From contig NZ_JAHXBG010000004.1 in assembly GCF_020103725.1 (NCBI RefSeq), positions 434,001 through 498,000 of the forward strand: a stretch of 64,000 nucleotides of DNA. Direction: 5' to 3'. The position numbers were made by a program, and so were the translations under genes. Numbering within the stretch: position 1 is the first letter of the stretch; each line of letters opens with the position of its first letter. The DNA comes from Hyalangium gracile. GTDB taxonomy: Bacteria > Myxococcota > Myxococcia > Myxococcales > Myxococcaceae. Under the pieces are notes generated by a model. It ran no database searches. It saw only the letters and a list, made by a program, of their open reading frames with translations, and was not told the origin of the DNA. Below, in pieces: positions 8,524 to 16,915 of the stretch.

Positions 8524-11283
8524 TCAGGCGCCAAGCCGGCGATGCTGCTCCCTCAGCGTGGCCAGCTGCTGGGTCCAGTCCGTCAGACGTTGGCGCTCCT
8601 GGGCCACCACCGCCGCAGGGGCGTTGTTGACGAAGGTCTCGCTCCCGAGCTTGGTGTTGCACTTCGCGATATCGCCCTCCAGGCGCTTCATCTCCTTCTC
8701 CAGCCGGGCTCGCTCGGCCGATAGATCGATCAGCCCGGCCAGCGGCATCAACAGCCTCAGCTCACCGACGATCGCGGTGGCCGAGGCGGGCGCTTCGCCC
8801 TCGAGCCAGGCGATGGACTCGAGGCGGGCGAGGAAGCTCAACCCCGCCTGGAAGCGCTGAATGCGCTCGCGATCCTCGGCGCCGCCTCCTTGCAGGAGCA
8901 GAGGGACGGGCCGGGTCGGCGAGATGTTCATCTCGCTGCGGATGCGCCGCAGCTGCGAGACGGACGCCTTGAGCCACTCGATGTCCGCCTCGGCCCTGCC
9001 GTAGTCGCCGCTGAACTGCTTCGGCTCCGGATAGGGCTGCGTGCTGATCGACTCACCCGTGAGGCCGAGCTTCGGTGCGACGGCGTGCCAGATCTCCTCC
9101 GTGATGAAGGGGATCAACGGGTGCAGCAGCCGCAGCGTGGTCTCCAGCACGAACAGCAGCGTGTGACGCGTGCTGTGGGCCTCCTCGCTGTCTCCGCCCG
9201 TGAGCGCCGGCTTGGCCAACTCGAGGAACCAGTCGCAGTACTCGTTCCAGGTGAACTCGTACAGCGCCTGCGAGACCAGGTCGAAGCGGTACGCGGCGAA
9301 CTGGGCTTCGACTTCGCGCACGGTGCGTGCCAGGCGCGAGAGGATCCAGCGCTCGGCGTCCGTCTTCGGAGTGGGGCTTCCCGAGGCCGTGAAGCCCTCG
9401 CAGTTCATCAGCGCGAAGCGCGCCGCGTTCCAGAGCTTGTTGCAGAAGGCCTTGTAGCCCTCGGCCCGCTTGAGGTCGAACTTGATGTCGCGGCCATGCG
9501 TCGCGAGCGAGGCGAAGGTGAAGCGCAGCGCATCCGTGCCGTGGGCCGCGATGCCGTTGGGGAACTCCTTGCGCGTCGCCTTCTCGATCTTCTGCGCCAT
9601 CTGCGGCTGCATCAGGCCGCTGGTGCGCTTGGCGAGCAGCGCCTCGAGCGTGATGCCATCGATGATGTCGATCGGATCGAGGATGTTGCCCTTGGCCTTG
9701 GACATCTTCTGCCCTTCGTGGTCTCGCACCAGGCCCGTGATGTACACGTCCCGGAAGGGCACCTTCCCCGTGAAGTGGTCCGTCATCATGATCATCCGGG
9801 CCACCCAGAAGAAGATGATGTCGAAGCCCGTCACCAGCACGGACGTGGGCAGGTAGCGATCGTAGCCGTACTTGCGCATCAGCTCCGGGTCGGGCCAGCC
9901 GAGCGTGCCGTGGGACCACAGCGCCGAGCTGAACCACGTCTCGAGCACGTCGCTGTCACGGGTGAGGGCCACGTCCGCCGCGAGCCCGTGCCGGGCGCGG
10001 ACCTCGGCCTCGTCGCGGCCGACGAAGATTCCTCCGGAGGCGTCGTACCAGGCGGGGATGCGGTGACCCCACCAGAGCTGCCGGCTGATGCACCAGTCCT
10101 GGATGTTGCCCATCCAGTGCCGGTACGTGCTGATCCAGTTCTCCGGCACGAAGCGCACGGAGCCGTTCTCCACCAGCTCGAGCCCGCGCTTCGCCAGTGA
10201 GTCCATCTTCACGAACCACTGGCTCGTCAGATACGGCTCGATGACCTGACCGGTGCGGTCTCCTCGGGGCACCTGGAGCTTGTGCTTCTTCTCCTCGACC
10301 AGCAGCCCGGCCGCGGTGAGGTCCGCCAGCACGGCCTTGCGGGCCACGTAGCGATCGAGCCCGCGGTACTTCTCCGGCGCGTTCTCGTTGAGCGTCGCCT
10401 CCGGGGTGAAGATGTTGATCATCGGCAGCGAGTGCCGCTGGCCGACCGCGTAGTCATTGAAGTCGTGCGCCGGGGTGATCTTCACGCAGCCGGTGCCGAA
10501 GGCCTTGTCGACGTAGGCGTCGGCGATGATGGGAATCTCCCGGTCCGTCAGCGGCAGCTTCACCCGCTTGCCCACCCACTGCGTGTAGCGCTCGTCCTCC
10601 GGGTGCACCGCCACCGCCACATCGCCCAGCAGCGTCTCCGGGCGCGTGGTCGCCACGACCAGCGCGCCGCTGCCGTCCGCGAGCGGGTAGGAGATGGACC
10701 AGAGCTTGCCGTCCTCCTCCTCGTTGACCACCTCCAGGTCGGAGATGGCCGTCTTGAGGACCGGATCCCAGTTCACCAGGCGCTGGCCTCGGTAGATGAG
10801 GCCCTCCTCGTACAGGCGCACGAAGGTCTCGATGACGGCCTTGCTCAGGCCCTCGTCCATGGTGAAGCGCTCGCGGCTCCAGTCCCCGGAGGTGCCCAGG
10901 CGGCGCATCTGCCGGGTGATGGTGTTGCCCGACGTCTGCTTCCACTCCCACACCTTCTCGATGAACTTCTCGCGGCCGAGCCCCTCGCGGGTCAGGTTCT
11001 CGAGCGCCAGGTTGCGCGCGACCACCATCTCCGTGGCGATGCCTGCATGGTCGGTGCCGACCTGCCAGAGGGTGTCGAAGCCGCGCATGCGGTGGTAACG
11101 AATGAGCGCATCCTGCAACGTGTGCTGGAAGGCGTGGCCCATGTGCAGGGTGCCGGTGACGTTCGGCGGCGGCAGCATGATGGTGTAGGGCGTGCCCTGG
11201 CCGGTGGGCTTGAAGCAGCCGCTGGCCTCCCATCGCGCGTACCACTTCGATTCGATGGTGCTCGGTTCGAAGCTCTTGTCCAT
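8524..11283 (-). CDS. valS: Valyl-tRNA synthetase
   Basis: Class Ia aminoacyl-tRNA synthetase charging tRNA-Val in the cytosol; 919 residues, a normal size. The HIGH signature is [15 protein letters not shown] near residue 40. The CP1 editing domain follows ([19 protein letters not shown]), with [16 protein letters not shown]. The KMSKS loop is [14 protein letters not shown]. The anticodon-binding helical domain and a C-terminal coiled-coil arm ([20 protein letters not shown]) end the protein. The open frame extends upstream, but the ATG at 11283 ([19 protein letters not shown]) matches the family N-terminus and is chosen. Single gene, convergent with rnk. Confidence 0.97.
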   Translation of the reverse strand: MDKSFEPSTIESKWYARWEASGCFKPTGQGTPYTIMLPPPNVTGTLHMGHAFQHTLQDALIRYHRMRGFDTLWQVGTDHAGIATEMVVARNLALENLTREGLGREKFIEKVWEWKQTSGNTITRQMRRLGTSGDWSRERFTMDEGLSKAVIETFVRLYEEGLIYRGQRLVNWDPVLKTAISDLEVVNEEEDGKLWSISYPLADGSGALVVATTRPETLLGDVAVAVHPEDERYTQWVGKRVKLPLTDREIPIIADAYVDKAFGTGCVKITPAHDFNDYAVGQRHSLPMINIFTPEATLNENAPEKYRGLDRYVARKAVLADLTAAGLLVEEKKHKLQVPRGDRTGQVIEPYLTSQWFVKMDSLAKRGLELVENGSVRFVPENWISTYRHWMGNIQDWCISRQLWWGHRIPAWYDASGGIFVGRDEAEVRARHGLAADVALTRDSDVLETWFSSALWSHGTLGWPDPELMRKYGYDRYLPTSVLVTGFDIIFFWVARMIMMTDHFTGKVPFRDVYITGLVRDHEGQKMSKAKGNILDPIDIIDGITLEALLAKRTSGLMQPQMAQKIEKATRKEFPNGIAAHGTDALRFTFASLATHGRDIKFDLKRAEGYKAFCNKLWNAARFALMNCEGFTASGSPTPKTDAERWILSRLARTVREVEAQFAAYRFDLVSQALYEFTWNEYCDWFLELAKPALTGGDSEEAHSTRHTLLFVLETTLRLLHPLIPFITEEIWHAVAPKLGLTGESISTQPYPEPKQFSGDYGRAEADIEWLKASVSQLRRIRSEMNISPTRPVPLLLQGGGAEDRERIQRFQAGLSFLARLESIAWLEGEAPASATAIVGELRLLMPLAGLIDLSAERARLEKEMKRLEGDIAKCNTKLGSETFVNNAPAAVVAQERQRLTDWTQQLATLREQHRRLGA

Positions 11284-11408
11284 GGAGCAGGACTTCCGAT
11301 ACTCGCGGCGCCCGGTCAAGCTGACATTCACGTCCGCAGGGGGCGAGCCCGTGCGTGCCACGCCCTGGCACGTTCTCACCCTCCCCGCAGCCAACCGCAC
11401 CCGCGCTG

Positions 11409-11954
11409 TCAGTAGAATGGCCCTTCGTCGGCGCCGAGCTGCTGTGCCGCCTTCTCCCAGGACGCCCCCCGCTCGTCGTCCGACCAGTGGGTGACGATGC
11501 TGCCTCCGCGGCTCACCTCGCTCACGGCGCTCATCGCCGCCAGGTGGGCGTCCCCCGTGACGAACTCGTACATGGCCGCTTCATCCTTCCAGACGGTGAG
11601 CGTGCGCTCCGCCTGGCAGCGCTCGGAAGAGGCGAACGCGACGGCCATCAGCCCTGGCTGGCTGCGCAGCGCCTCGCCGATGGGGCCGACGAGCTCCCGG
11701 AAGCGGGCCTGGGCCTGCGCGTCCGTCTTCATCTTCAGGCACGTGCTGCTCACGATGTACTGGCCGGGCGCCAGGGTTCCGTCCGCCCGGACCGCCGGTC
11801 CGAACAGCGGAACCTCACGGAGGAGATCCTCCTCGAGCCGACCGCACGTGCAGTCCGCCAGCTCATCCACGGGCGGAGGCGGGTCGATCGGCTTCGTCGA
11901 GTCACAGGCCAGCAGGCTGAGCGTTGCGAGGCAGGAGGTGAGAATGCGCTTCAT
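11409..11954 (-). CDS. Putative lipoprotein with a monooxygenase-like (ABM/DUF3291-type) domain
   Basis: 181 residues. The N-terminus [20 protein letters not shown] is a lipoprotein signal (lipobox LLAC). Four further Cys residues include a CTCG pair near residue 36, and are likely oxidised in the periplasm. The C-terminal part ([20 protein letters not shown], then [17 protein letters not shown] and IVTHWS) resembles the alpha+beta barrel of the antibiotic-biosynthesis-monooxygenase/DUF3291 group, which holds catalytic and non-catalytic members. Its activity is unknown. It lies 15 bases downstream of another exported protein gene on the same strand and is probably co-transcribed. Confidence 0.7.
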   Translation of the reverse strand: MKRILTSCLATLSLLACDSTKPIDPPPPVDELADCTCGRLEEDLLREVPLFGPAVRADGTLAPGQYIVSSTCLKMKTDAQAQARFRELVGPIGEALRSQPGLMAVAFASSERCQAERTLTVWKDEAAMYEFVTGDAHLAAMSAVSEVSRGGSIVTHWSDDERGASWEKAAQQLGADEGPFY

Positions 11955-11968
11955 GGGTACAGCTCCTT

Positions 11969-12346
11969 TCAGAGGGACGACTCAGGACGACAAGAGGACG
12001 GCTCGGAGACGGCGCCGAAGAGCAGCGGGGCAAAGGACCGCCCGAGCTTGGCCGAGGTGAAGCTCTCCGCACGGGCCAGTACCCGCACCGAGACCTCGGG
12101 CGTTCCAACAGCCGAGGAGCGCAGCGTGGCCACCCAGTGGTGGCCTCCCGCCGCGTCCCGCACCCGCAGGTACAGGTAGCTGCCAGCCGGCAGGCGCTCC
12201 TCGACGTGGCCACACACCGTGTAGCGGGCGGCGGCGGCGAGCGAGTAGCGAACGAGCGGGTTGCTCCCCGTCGAGGAGCGAGAGGCGACGGCGGTCAGCG
12301 CCACCAGTCCGCCCAGGGCCATCATCCACGGCAGCGTGCGTTTCAT
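11969..12346 (-). CDS. Small exported protein of unknown function
   Basis: 125 residues starting MKRTLPWMMALGGLVALTAV, a signal peptide or membrane anchor. The mature part is beta-rich with two Cys residues (YTVCGHVEERLPAGSYLYL and a Cys near the C-terminus), suggesting one disulfide. No family is recognised. It is the first gene of a probable two-gene unit with the monooxygenase-like lipoprotein, and a GGGGGC ribosome-site-like stretch precedes the ATG. Confidence 0.6.
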   Translation of the reverse strand: MKRTLPWMMALGGLVALTAVASRSSTGSNPLVRYSLAAAARYTVCGHVEERLPAGSYLYLRVRDAAGGHHWVATLRSSAVGTPEVSVRVLARAESFTSAKLGRSFAPLLFGAVSEPSSCRPESSL

Positions 12347-12449
12347 GCCCCCAAGGTAGAGGCCGGCGCCTGGCTACCGAGCGACGCCCGACCAGTGGCT
12401 CCGCGGCGGGGATGAACGGCGGCCCATGGACGACGAGCGGCGGCCCCGC

Positions 12450-13193
12450 TCACCCCGGAGCGCCACTCAGCCCGAGCCCCTCCTTCACCGCCGACAGCAG
12501 ACGGCGGCTGACGCGCGCGACCTGGCCGTCCCGCAGCTCCACCGCGAACGAGCCCTCCACGGTGCGCAGTGCCTTGATGCTGCCCATGTGCACCAGCTCC
12601 CCCCGATGCACTCGCAGGAAGCCCAGCCCGCGCAGGCGCTCCTCCAGGGCGCTCAGGGACTCCTCCGTCACCTGCTCCGCTCCGTCCGCCTGGAAGAGCG
12701 TGTACTTGTCCGCCGCCCAGAAGCGGGTGATGTCGCGCGCGTCGAAGAAGCGGATCGCCCCGGGCGTGCTGGTGACGACGCGCGTCGAGGCCCCCGCCGG
12801 CCGCACCGCCTCCAGCGCTCGGGAGACAGACTCCCGGGTCGCCAGCTGGCGCTGACGTGCGCGCTCCATCGCCGCGGCCAGCCGCTCCGGGCGCACCGGT
12901 TTGAGCAGGTAGTCCACGGCGTTCACCTCGAACGCCTGCACCGCGTGCTCGTCATAGGCGGTGACGAAGATCAGCGGTGGAAGGTCCGTGTAGCGCTGCG
13001 CGAGGGTCAGCCCGTCCAGCCCCGGCATGCGGATGTCCAGCAGCAGCAGCTCCGGCTGGAGCACCTCCACCTGGCGCAGGGCCTCATGGCCGTCCCCAGC
13101 TTCGCCCACCACCTCCACCCCGGCCACCGCCTCGAGCATGCGGCGCAGACGGCTGCGCGCCGGTTCCTCGTCATCCACGATGAGGACCCTCAT
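12450..13193 (-). CDS. LytTR-family response regulator
   Basis: 247 residues. The receiver domain starts RVLIVDDEEPARSRLRRML with the acidic pair at DDEE, the phosphoacceptor Asp in LLLLDIRMPGLDGL, the Thr in LIFVTAYDEHAVQAFE and the Lys in VDYLLKPVRPERL. The C-terminal LytTR DNA-binding domain (DARDITRFWAADKYTLF ... LRVHRGELVHMGSIKALRTV) recognises direct repeats. ATG 13193 is chosen because it follows a GGGAGG site and overlaps the kinase stop codon by four bases (ATGA), giving translational coupling. The pair is a LytS/LytR-type two-component system. Confidence 0.93.
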   Translation of the reverse strand: MRVLIVDDEEPARSRLRRMLEAVAGVEVVGEAGDGHEALRQVEVLQPELLLLDIRMPGLDGLTLAQRYTDLPPLIFVTAYDEHAVQAFEVNAVDYLLKPVRPERLAAAMERARQRQLATRESVSRALEAVRPAGASTRVVTSTPGAIRFFDARDITRFWAADKYTLFQADGAEQVTEESLSALEERLRGLGFLRVHRGELVHMGSIKALRTVEGSFAVELRDGQVARVSRRLLSAVKEGLGLSGAPG

Positions 13194-14287
13194 GCCATGC
13201 CTCCCAGGGGCAGAGCGAGCAGCGCTCTGCATCCACCCCTGGATGCTGGCTCCAGCTTGAAGGCTCCCCGCTCGCCATAGACCAGCCGCACCCGCTCTCG
13301 GAGATCCCTCACGCTCGTCTGGGTGCCTCGGTGCTCCGAGGCGCCCGGCCCCGGACCGTCGTCCTCCACGGCCAGGGTGACTCGGTCCTCATCGAGCCGC
13401 ACGCGGATGCTCACGTGGACCTCCTGCCGGTTGGCCAGGCCGTGGAGGATGGCGTTCTCCACCAGCGGCTGCAGCAGCAGCGGCGGCACCTGAAAGCCGG
13501 CCGAGCCCTCATCGAACTCCAGCTCCACCTTCAGTCGCGAGCCATAGCGCGCCTGCTGGATGGCGATGTAGTCGCGCACCATGTCCACCTCGCGCCGCAG
13601 CGGCACCATGCGCGTCTTCGAGCTCTCCAGGGCATAGCGGAACAGATCCGCCAGTCGCTCGAGCGTGCGCTCCGCGAGCTCGGGATCCCGAGGGATGAAG
13701 CTGGCCACCGCGTTGAGGGTGTTGAAGAAGAAGTGGGGGTGGATGCGCGCATGCAGCGCCTCGATCTGGGCCTGCAGCGCCGCCTGACGCTCGGCCTGCG
13801 CCATGCGCTCGCTGAGGACCGCTCGGTTGCGCAGCCGCTGGACGATGAGCGCTGGGAAGAGGACGGCCCCGGAGATGATGACGCACGTCACGTAGAAATG
13901 GAGCGAGCCGTTCGGACTGCCGCCATACCGGCTCATCCCCGGCCTCATCAGCCAGCCAATCCCGATGGCCACGACGAAGGTGACCGCCAGGTGCAGGGCG
14001 CCCCTCGCCACCGGGCTCCGGAGCCGCCGGAGCAGTCCTGGCATCACCCAGCGGTAGAGGAGGTGGAAGGTGGGCGCCAGCACGACCCAGGGGATGAAGG
14101 CGGTCACCAGCATCTCGAGCGCGACGTCCAGGGGCACGGAGAAGAGCTCGTGCTTGAGCAGCGGCGCGGCGGCGAGCGCGCTGATCGGGTAGAGCCACAC
14201 CATCTCCCGTGGCAACAGCTCGGCCTCGTCTGATGGGCGGAGCTCGGGGGGGCGGCTCTCCGCACTCGGGGCGTCTGGATCTCCCAT
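13190..14287 (-). CDS. LytS/YehU-like membrane sensor histidine kinase
   Basis: 365 residues. An N-terminal module of about four membrane helices (residues about 30-165, e.g. HLAVTFVVAIGIGWLM and FYVTCVIISGAVLFPALIV) is followed by a short coiled coil and the His_kinase (PF06580-type) dimerisation motif ALHARIHPHFFFNTLNAVAS carrying the phospho-His. The HATPase domain shows PPLLLQPLVENAILHGL (N box), LAVEDDGPGPG and a late G-rich segment. There is no extracellular sensor domain, so the ligand may be sensed in the membrane. It precedes the LytTR regulator with a four-base overlap. Confidence 0.92.
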   Translation of the reverse strand: MGDPDAPSAESRPPELRPSDEAELLPREMVWLYPISALAAAPLLKHELFSVPLDVALEMLVTAFIPWVVLAPTFHLLYRWVMPGLLRRLRSPVARGALHLAVTFVVAIGIGWLMRPGMSRYGGSPNGSLHFYVTCVIISGAVLFPALIVQRLRNRAVLSERMAQAERQAALQAQIEALHARIHPHFFFNTLNAVASFIPRDPELAERTLERLADLFRYALESSKTRMVPLRREVDMVRDYIAIQQARYGSRLKVELEFDEGSAGFQVPPLLLQPLVENAILHGLANRQEVHVSIRVRLDEDRVTLAVEDDGPGPGASEHRGTQTSVRDLRERVRLVYGERGAFKLEPASRGGCRALLALPLGGMA

Positions 14288-14434
14288 GGGACCACGGTAA
14301 CTCCTGGCCCCTGGCCGGAGAATGCCTCCGACGAACGGTCACTCCCTTCCGACGAGCGGCTCCCGGGTAGGGGAGGGGATTCCTCCCCTGGCCCGGGTTG
14401 GGCTACACCGAGGGCCAAGGAGCCCTGTGCGCCC

Positions 14435-16900
14435 ATGGCCGACGAACTCCAGTCCCTGACCGATCTCTCCACCCTCGAGCGGCTCGTGAAGACCGAGGGG
14501 GTGGAGGCCCTCCTGGCCGCCCTGGACGCGGCGCTCGAGCGCGTCCCCGCGGACGCCCGGGCGCAAAAGGAGGAAGGCCTCTCGGTTGGACCCAGGACGC
14601 TGCGGATCATCCGGAGCGCGGTTGCGCTCGATGCCGGCTTCCTGGAGGCGCACCCCGAGGCGCTCTTCCAGTGCCTCTACAACCGCCTGCGCTGGTTCGA
14701 TGCGCCCGACAGCGCGCCGCACTTCACCCCCGGCGCCAAGGGCCCATGGAGCCATCCGGAGGCGCACCTGTCCTCGCTCGCGCGGCAGTGGCGGCGCCAG
14801 TGGGAGGCGCGCGGCGGTGCGCCCTGGCTGGAGTCCCTGCTGCCCCTGCCCGGCGAGCTGGAGAGCGGCGACCAGGTCCTGCCTCATGGCGCTCAGGTGC
14901 TGTGCGCCGAGTACAGCCCCTCGGGAGACCGGCTGGCCACCGGCTCGTGGGATGAAGGGGAGAACGTGCGCATCTGGGATGTGGCCACCGGAGAGTGTCT
15001 CCACGTGATGGAGGGCCACGAGACGGAGGTGCTGGACGTGGCGTGGAGCGCGGACGGCAAGCGGCTCGCCTCCGGCTCGCGCGATCACGACGCGCGCATC
15101 TGGGACGCGGAGACGGGTGAGTTGCTGCACGCCATGACGGGCCAGGAGGGGCGGGTGACGTCGGTGGCGTTCAGCCCGGATGGGCGGCTGCTCGCCGCCG
15201 CGAACCTCGGGTGGATCGTTCGGCTGTTCGACACGGCCTCCGGAGAGGAGGTGCGGACGCTGGAGGGACACCAGCAGTCCGCCCTCAGTGTGGACTTCCA
15301 CCCCTCGGGCCAGTGGCTTGCCTCGGGCTCGTCCGACGATACCGCGCGCATCTGGGACGTGCGGACCGGAGCCCAGGTGGCCTGCATCGAGACCGAGGGG
15401 GTCGTCCATTCCGTGGCCTTCAGTCCGGACGGGGAGTGGCTCGCGCTCACGGGGAGGGAGGGCATCTCCCTGGTCGAGACGCGGGGCTGGACGCGCGTGC
15501 GCAAGGCGGGAGGGGAGGACCCCTACTCCCAGGTGTCGTGGATCGGCAACACGCGGCTGGGCGTGCTCACCTACAACCGGCTGGAGGTGCTGGACGCGCG
15601 CAGCGGCGACGTCCTGCGCACCCGTCCCTATGTGTCCGATGGCAACGAGCGCAGCGCCGCCTTCCATCCGGAGGGCAAGCGCTTCGCCCTCACCGCGGCC
15701 GATGGTCGGGTGCGCGTGAGTGACGTGGACTCGGAGCCCGCCCCCTCCTTGCTGGCGGAGCAGGACGGCGTGCAGAACCTCTGGGGGCGCGTGGAGGGCG
15801 AGGTGGCCATCGTGCGCAAGCTCCAGGAGTCTCTCGCCGTCGATGCGCGGGGCCAGCTCCGCTCCCTCCCGAGCGATCCGGCGGAGGCGTACGGACAGCC
15901 GTGGAAGGCCAGCCCGGATGACGCGTGGATGGCCTACCCCGTCTCCCTCTTCGACGAGGAGCCCTCCCGCCTGGGCATCCGTCTGCTGGAGGTGAAGAGC
16001 CTCACCCCGGTGCGGTCGCTGTCCGTCCCGCCGGAGGCGTCGGGAGGCGAGACGGAGCTCTTCCTCGACGAGCGGCCCCTGGCGTTCTCGCCGGATGGCC
16101 AGCTCCTGGCGGCTGTCGTGGAGCCGGGAAAGGTGCGGCTGTGGCGCGTGTCCGATGGCGCGCTGCTGCACACGCTGGGCGGCCACGAGGGCCCCATCAC
16201 CCTGGTGGAGTTCACGCCCGATGGCTCGTGCGTGGTGACCGGCTCCCCCGAGGACTCGCGCCTGCGGCTGCATGAGGTGAAGAGCGGCAAGGTGGTCGTG
16301 GACACCGAGGCCATCGTGAAGCCCGCGCCCGCGTATGGGGCCGCGGCCCGCGCTCCGCTCATCGCCGTGGGCCGGGAGTCGGGAGAGCTCGCGCTCTTCG
16401 AGCTGCCGACGGGCTCCCGACGGGTCATCCAGGCGTCCGAGGCGCCGGTCATCGGCGTGGGCCTGTCCGCGGATGGCTCGCTCGTGGCGGCCTGCTGCCG
16501 GGATGAGGTCGTGCGCATCTTCGATGCTCGGACGGGAGCGCTCGTGCGCGAGCTGCCCCAGCCCGCCCTGGCCTTCTACGTGGCCCTGGGCGAGCGCATG
16601 GTGGTCACCATGTCCAACGACCAGTACGCGCGCTTCTTCGAGCTCGCCACGGGCAAGCCGCTCGCGGAGATCCAGGGCAGCGTCACGCCCCGGGAGGCCG
16701 TGGGCCAGCCGCTCTGGGAGGCGCTGGGGGATGGGCCGTTCGCGCTCCACCGAAGGGAGGAGCTCACGCCCCTGGTCCACTTCCACGACACCATGGAGGC
16801 CACCGTCCTCCTGCGCGATGGGCTGATCGTGGGCCGCGGGCGCTCCGCGCGGGACATGCTCTACGTCCTGAAGCTCCACCTCCCGCCCTCGGCCTCGTGA
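14435..16900 (+). CDS. WD40 beta-propeller protein with a novel N-terminal domain
   Basis: 821 residues, no signal peptide, so probably cytosolic. Residues 1-145 form a helical N-terminal domain I do not recognise (LTDLSTLERLVKTEGVEALL ... LFQCLYNRLRWFDAPDS). From about 150 onward come many WD40 repeats, some canonical (GHETEVLDVAWSADGKRLAS, ARIWDAETGELLHAMTG, SVAFSPDGRLLAAAN, ARIWDVRTGAQ) and more divergent ones later (GHEGPITLVEFTPDGS), enough for two propellers. Such proteins are interaction platforms. It is followed after only 15 bases by the serpin-kinase gene, so the two are almost certainly one operon. A 147-base gap separates it from the divergent LytS gene. Confidence 0.85.
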   Translation: MADELQSLTDLSTLERLVKTEGVEALLAALDAALERVPADARAQKEEGLSVGPRTLRIIRSAVALDAGFLEAHPEALFQCLYNRLRWFDAPDSAPHFTPGAKGPWSHPEAHLSSLARQWRRQWEARGGAPWLESLLPLPGELESGDQVLPHGAQVLCAEYSPSGDRLATGSWDEGENVRIWDVATGECLHVMEGHETEVLDVAWSADGKRLASGSRDHDARIWDAETGELLHAMTGQEGRVTSVAFSPDGRLLAAANLGWIVRLFDTASGEEVRTLEGHQQSALSVDFHPSGQWLASGSSDDTARIWDVRTGAQVACIETEGVVHSVAFSPDGEWLALTGREGISLVETRGWTRVRKAGGEDPYSQVSWIGNTRLGVLTYNRLEVLDARSGDVLRTRPYVSDGNERSAAFHPEGKRFALTAADGRVRVSDVDSEPAPSLLAEQDGVQNLWGRVEGEVAIVRKLQESLAVDARGQLRSLPSDPAEAYGQPWKASPDDAWMAYPVSLFDEEPSRLGIRLLEVKSLTPVRSLSVPPEASGGETELFLDERPLAFSPDGQLLAAVVEPGKVRLWRVSDGALLHTLGGHEGPITLVEFTPDGSCVVTGSPEDSRLRLHEVKSGKVVVDTEAIVKPAPAYGAAARAPLIAVGRESGELALFELPTGSRRVIQASEAPVIGVGLSADGSLVAACCRDEVVRIFDARTGALVRELPQPALAFYVALGERMVVTMSNDQYARFFELATGKPLAEIQGSVTPREAVGQPLWEALGDGPFALHRREELTPLVHFHDTMEATVLLRDGLIVGRGRSARDMLYVLKLHLPPSAS

Positions 16901-16915
16901 GCAGCCCTTCGCCCC

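Noticed and set aside
8524-11283. T-box or other leader riboswitch for valS
   Set aside because: The 125 bases upstream of the valS ATG at 11283 are occupied by the tail of the frame and a short gap. No specifier-loop structure could be recognised.
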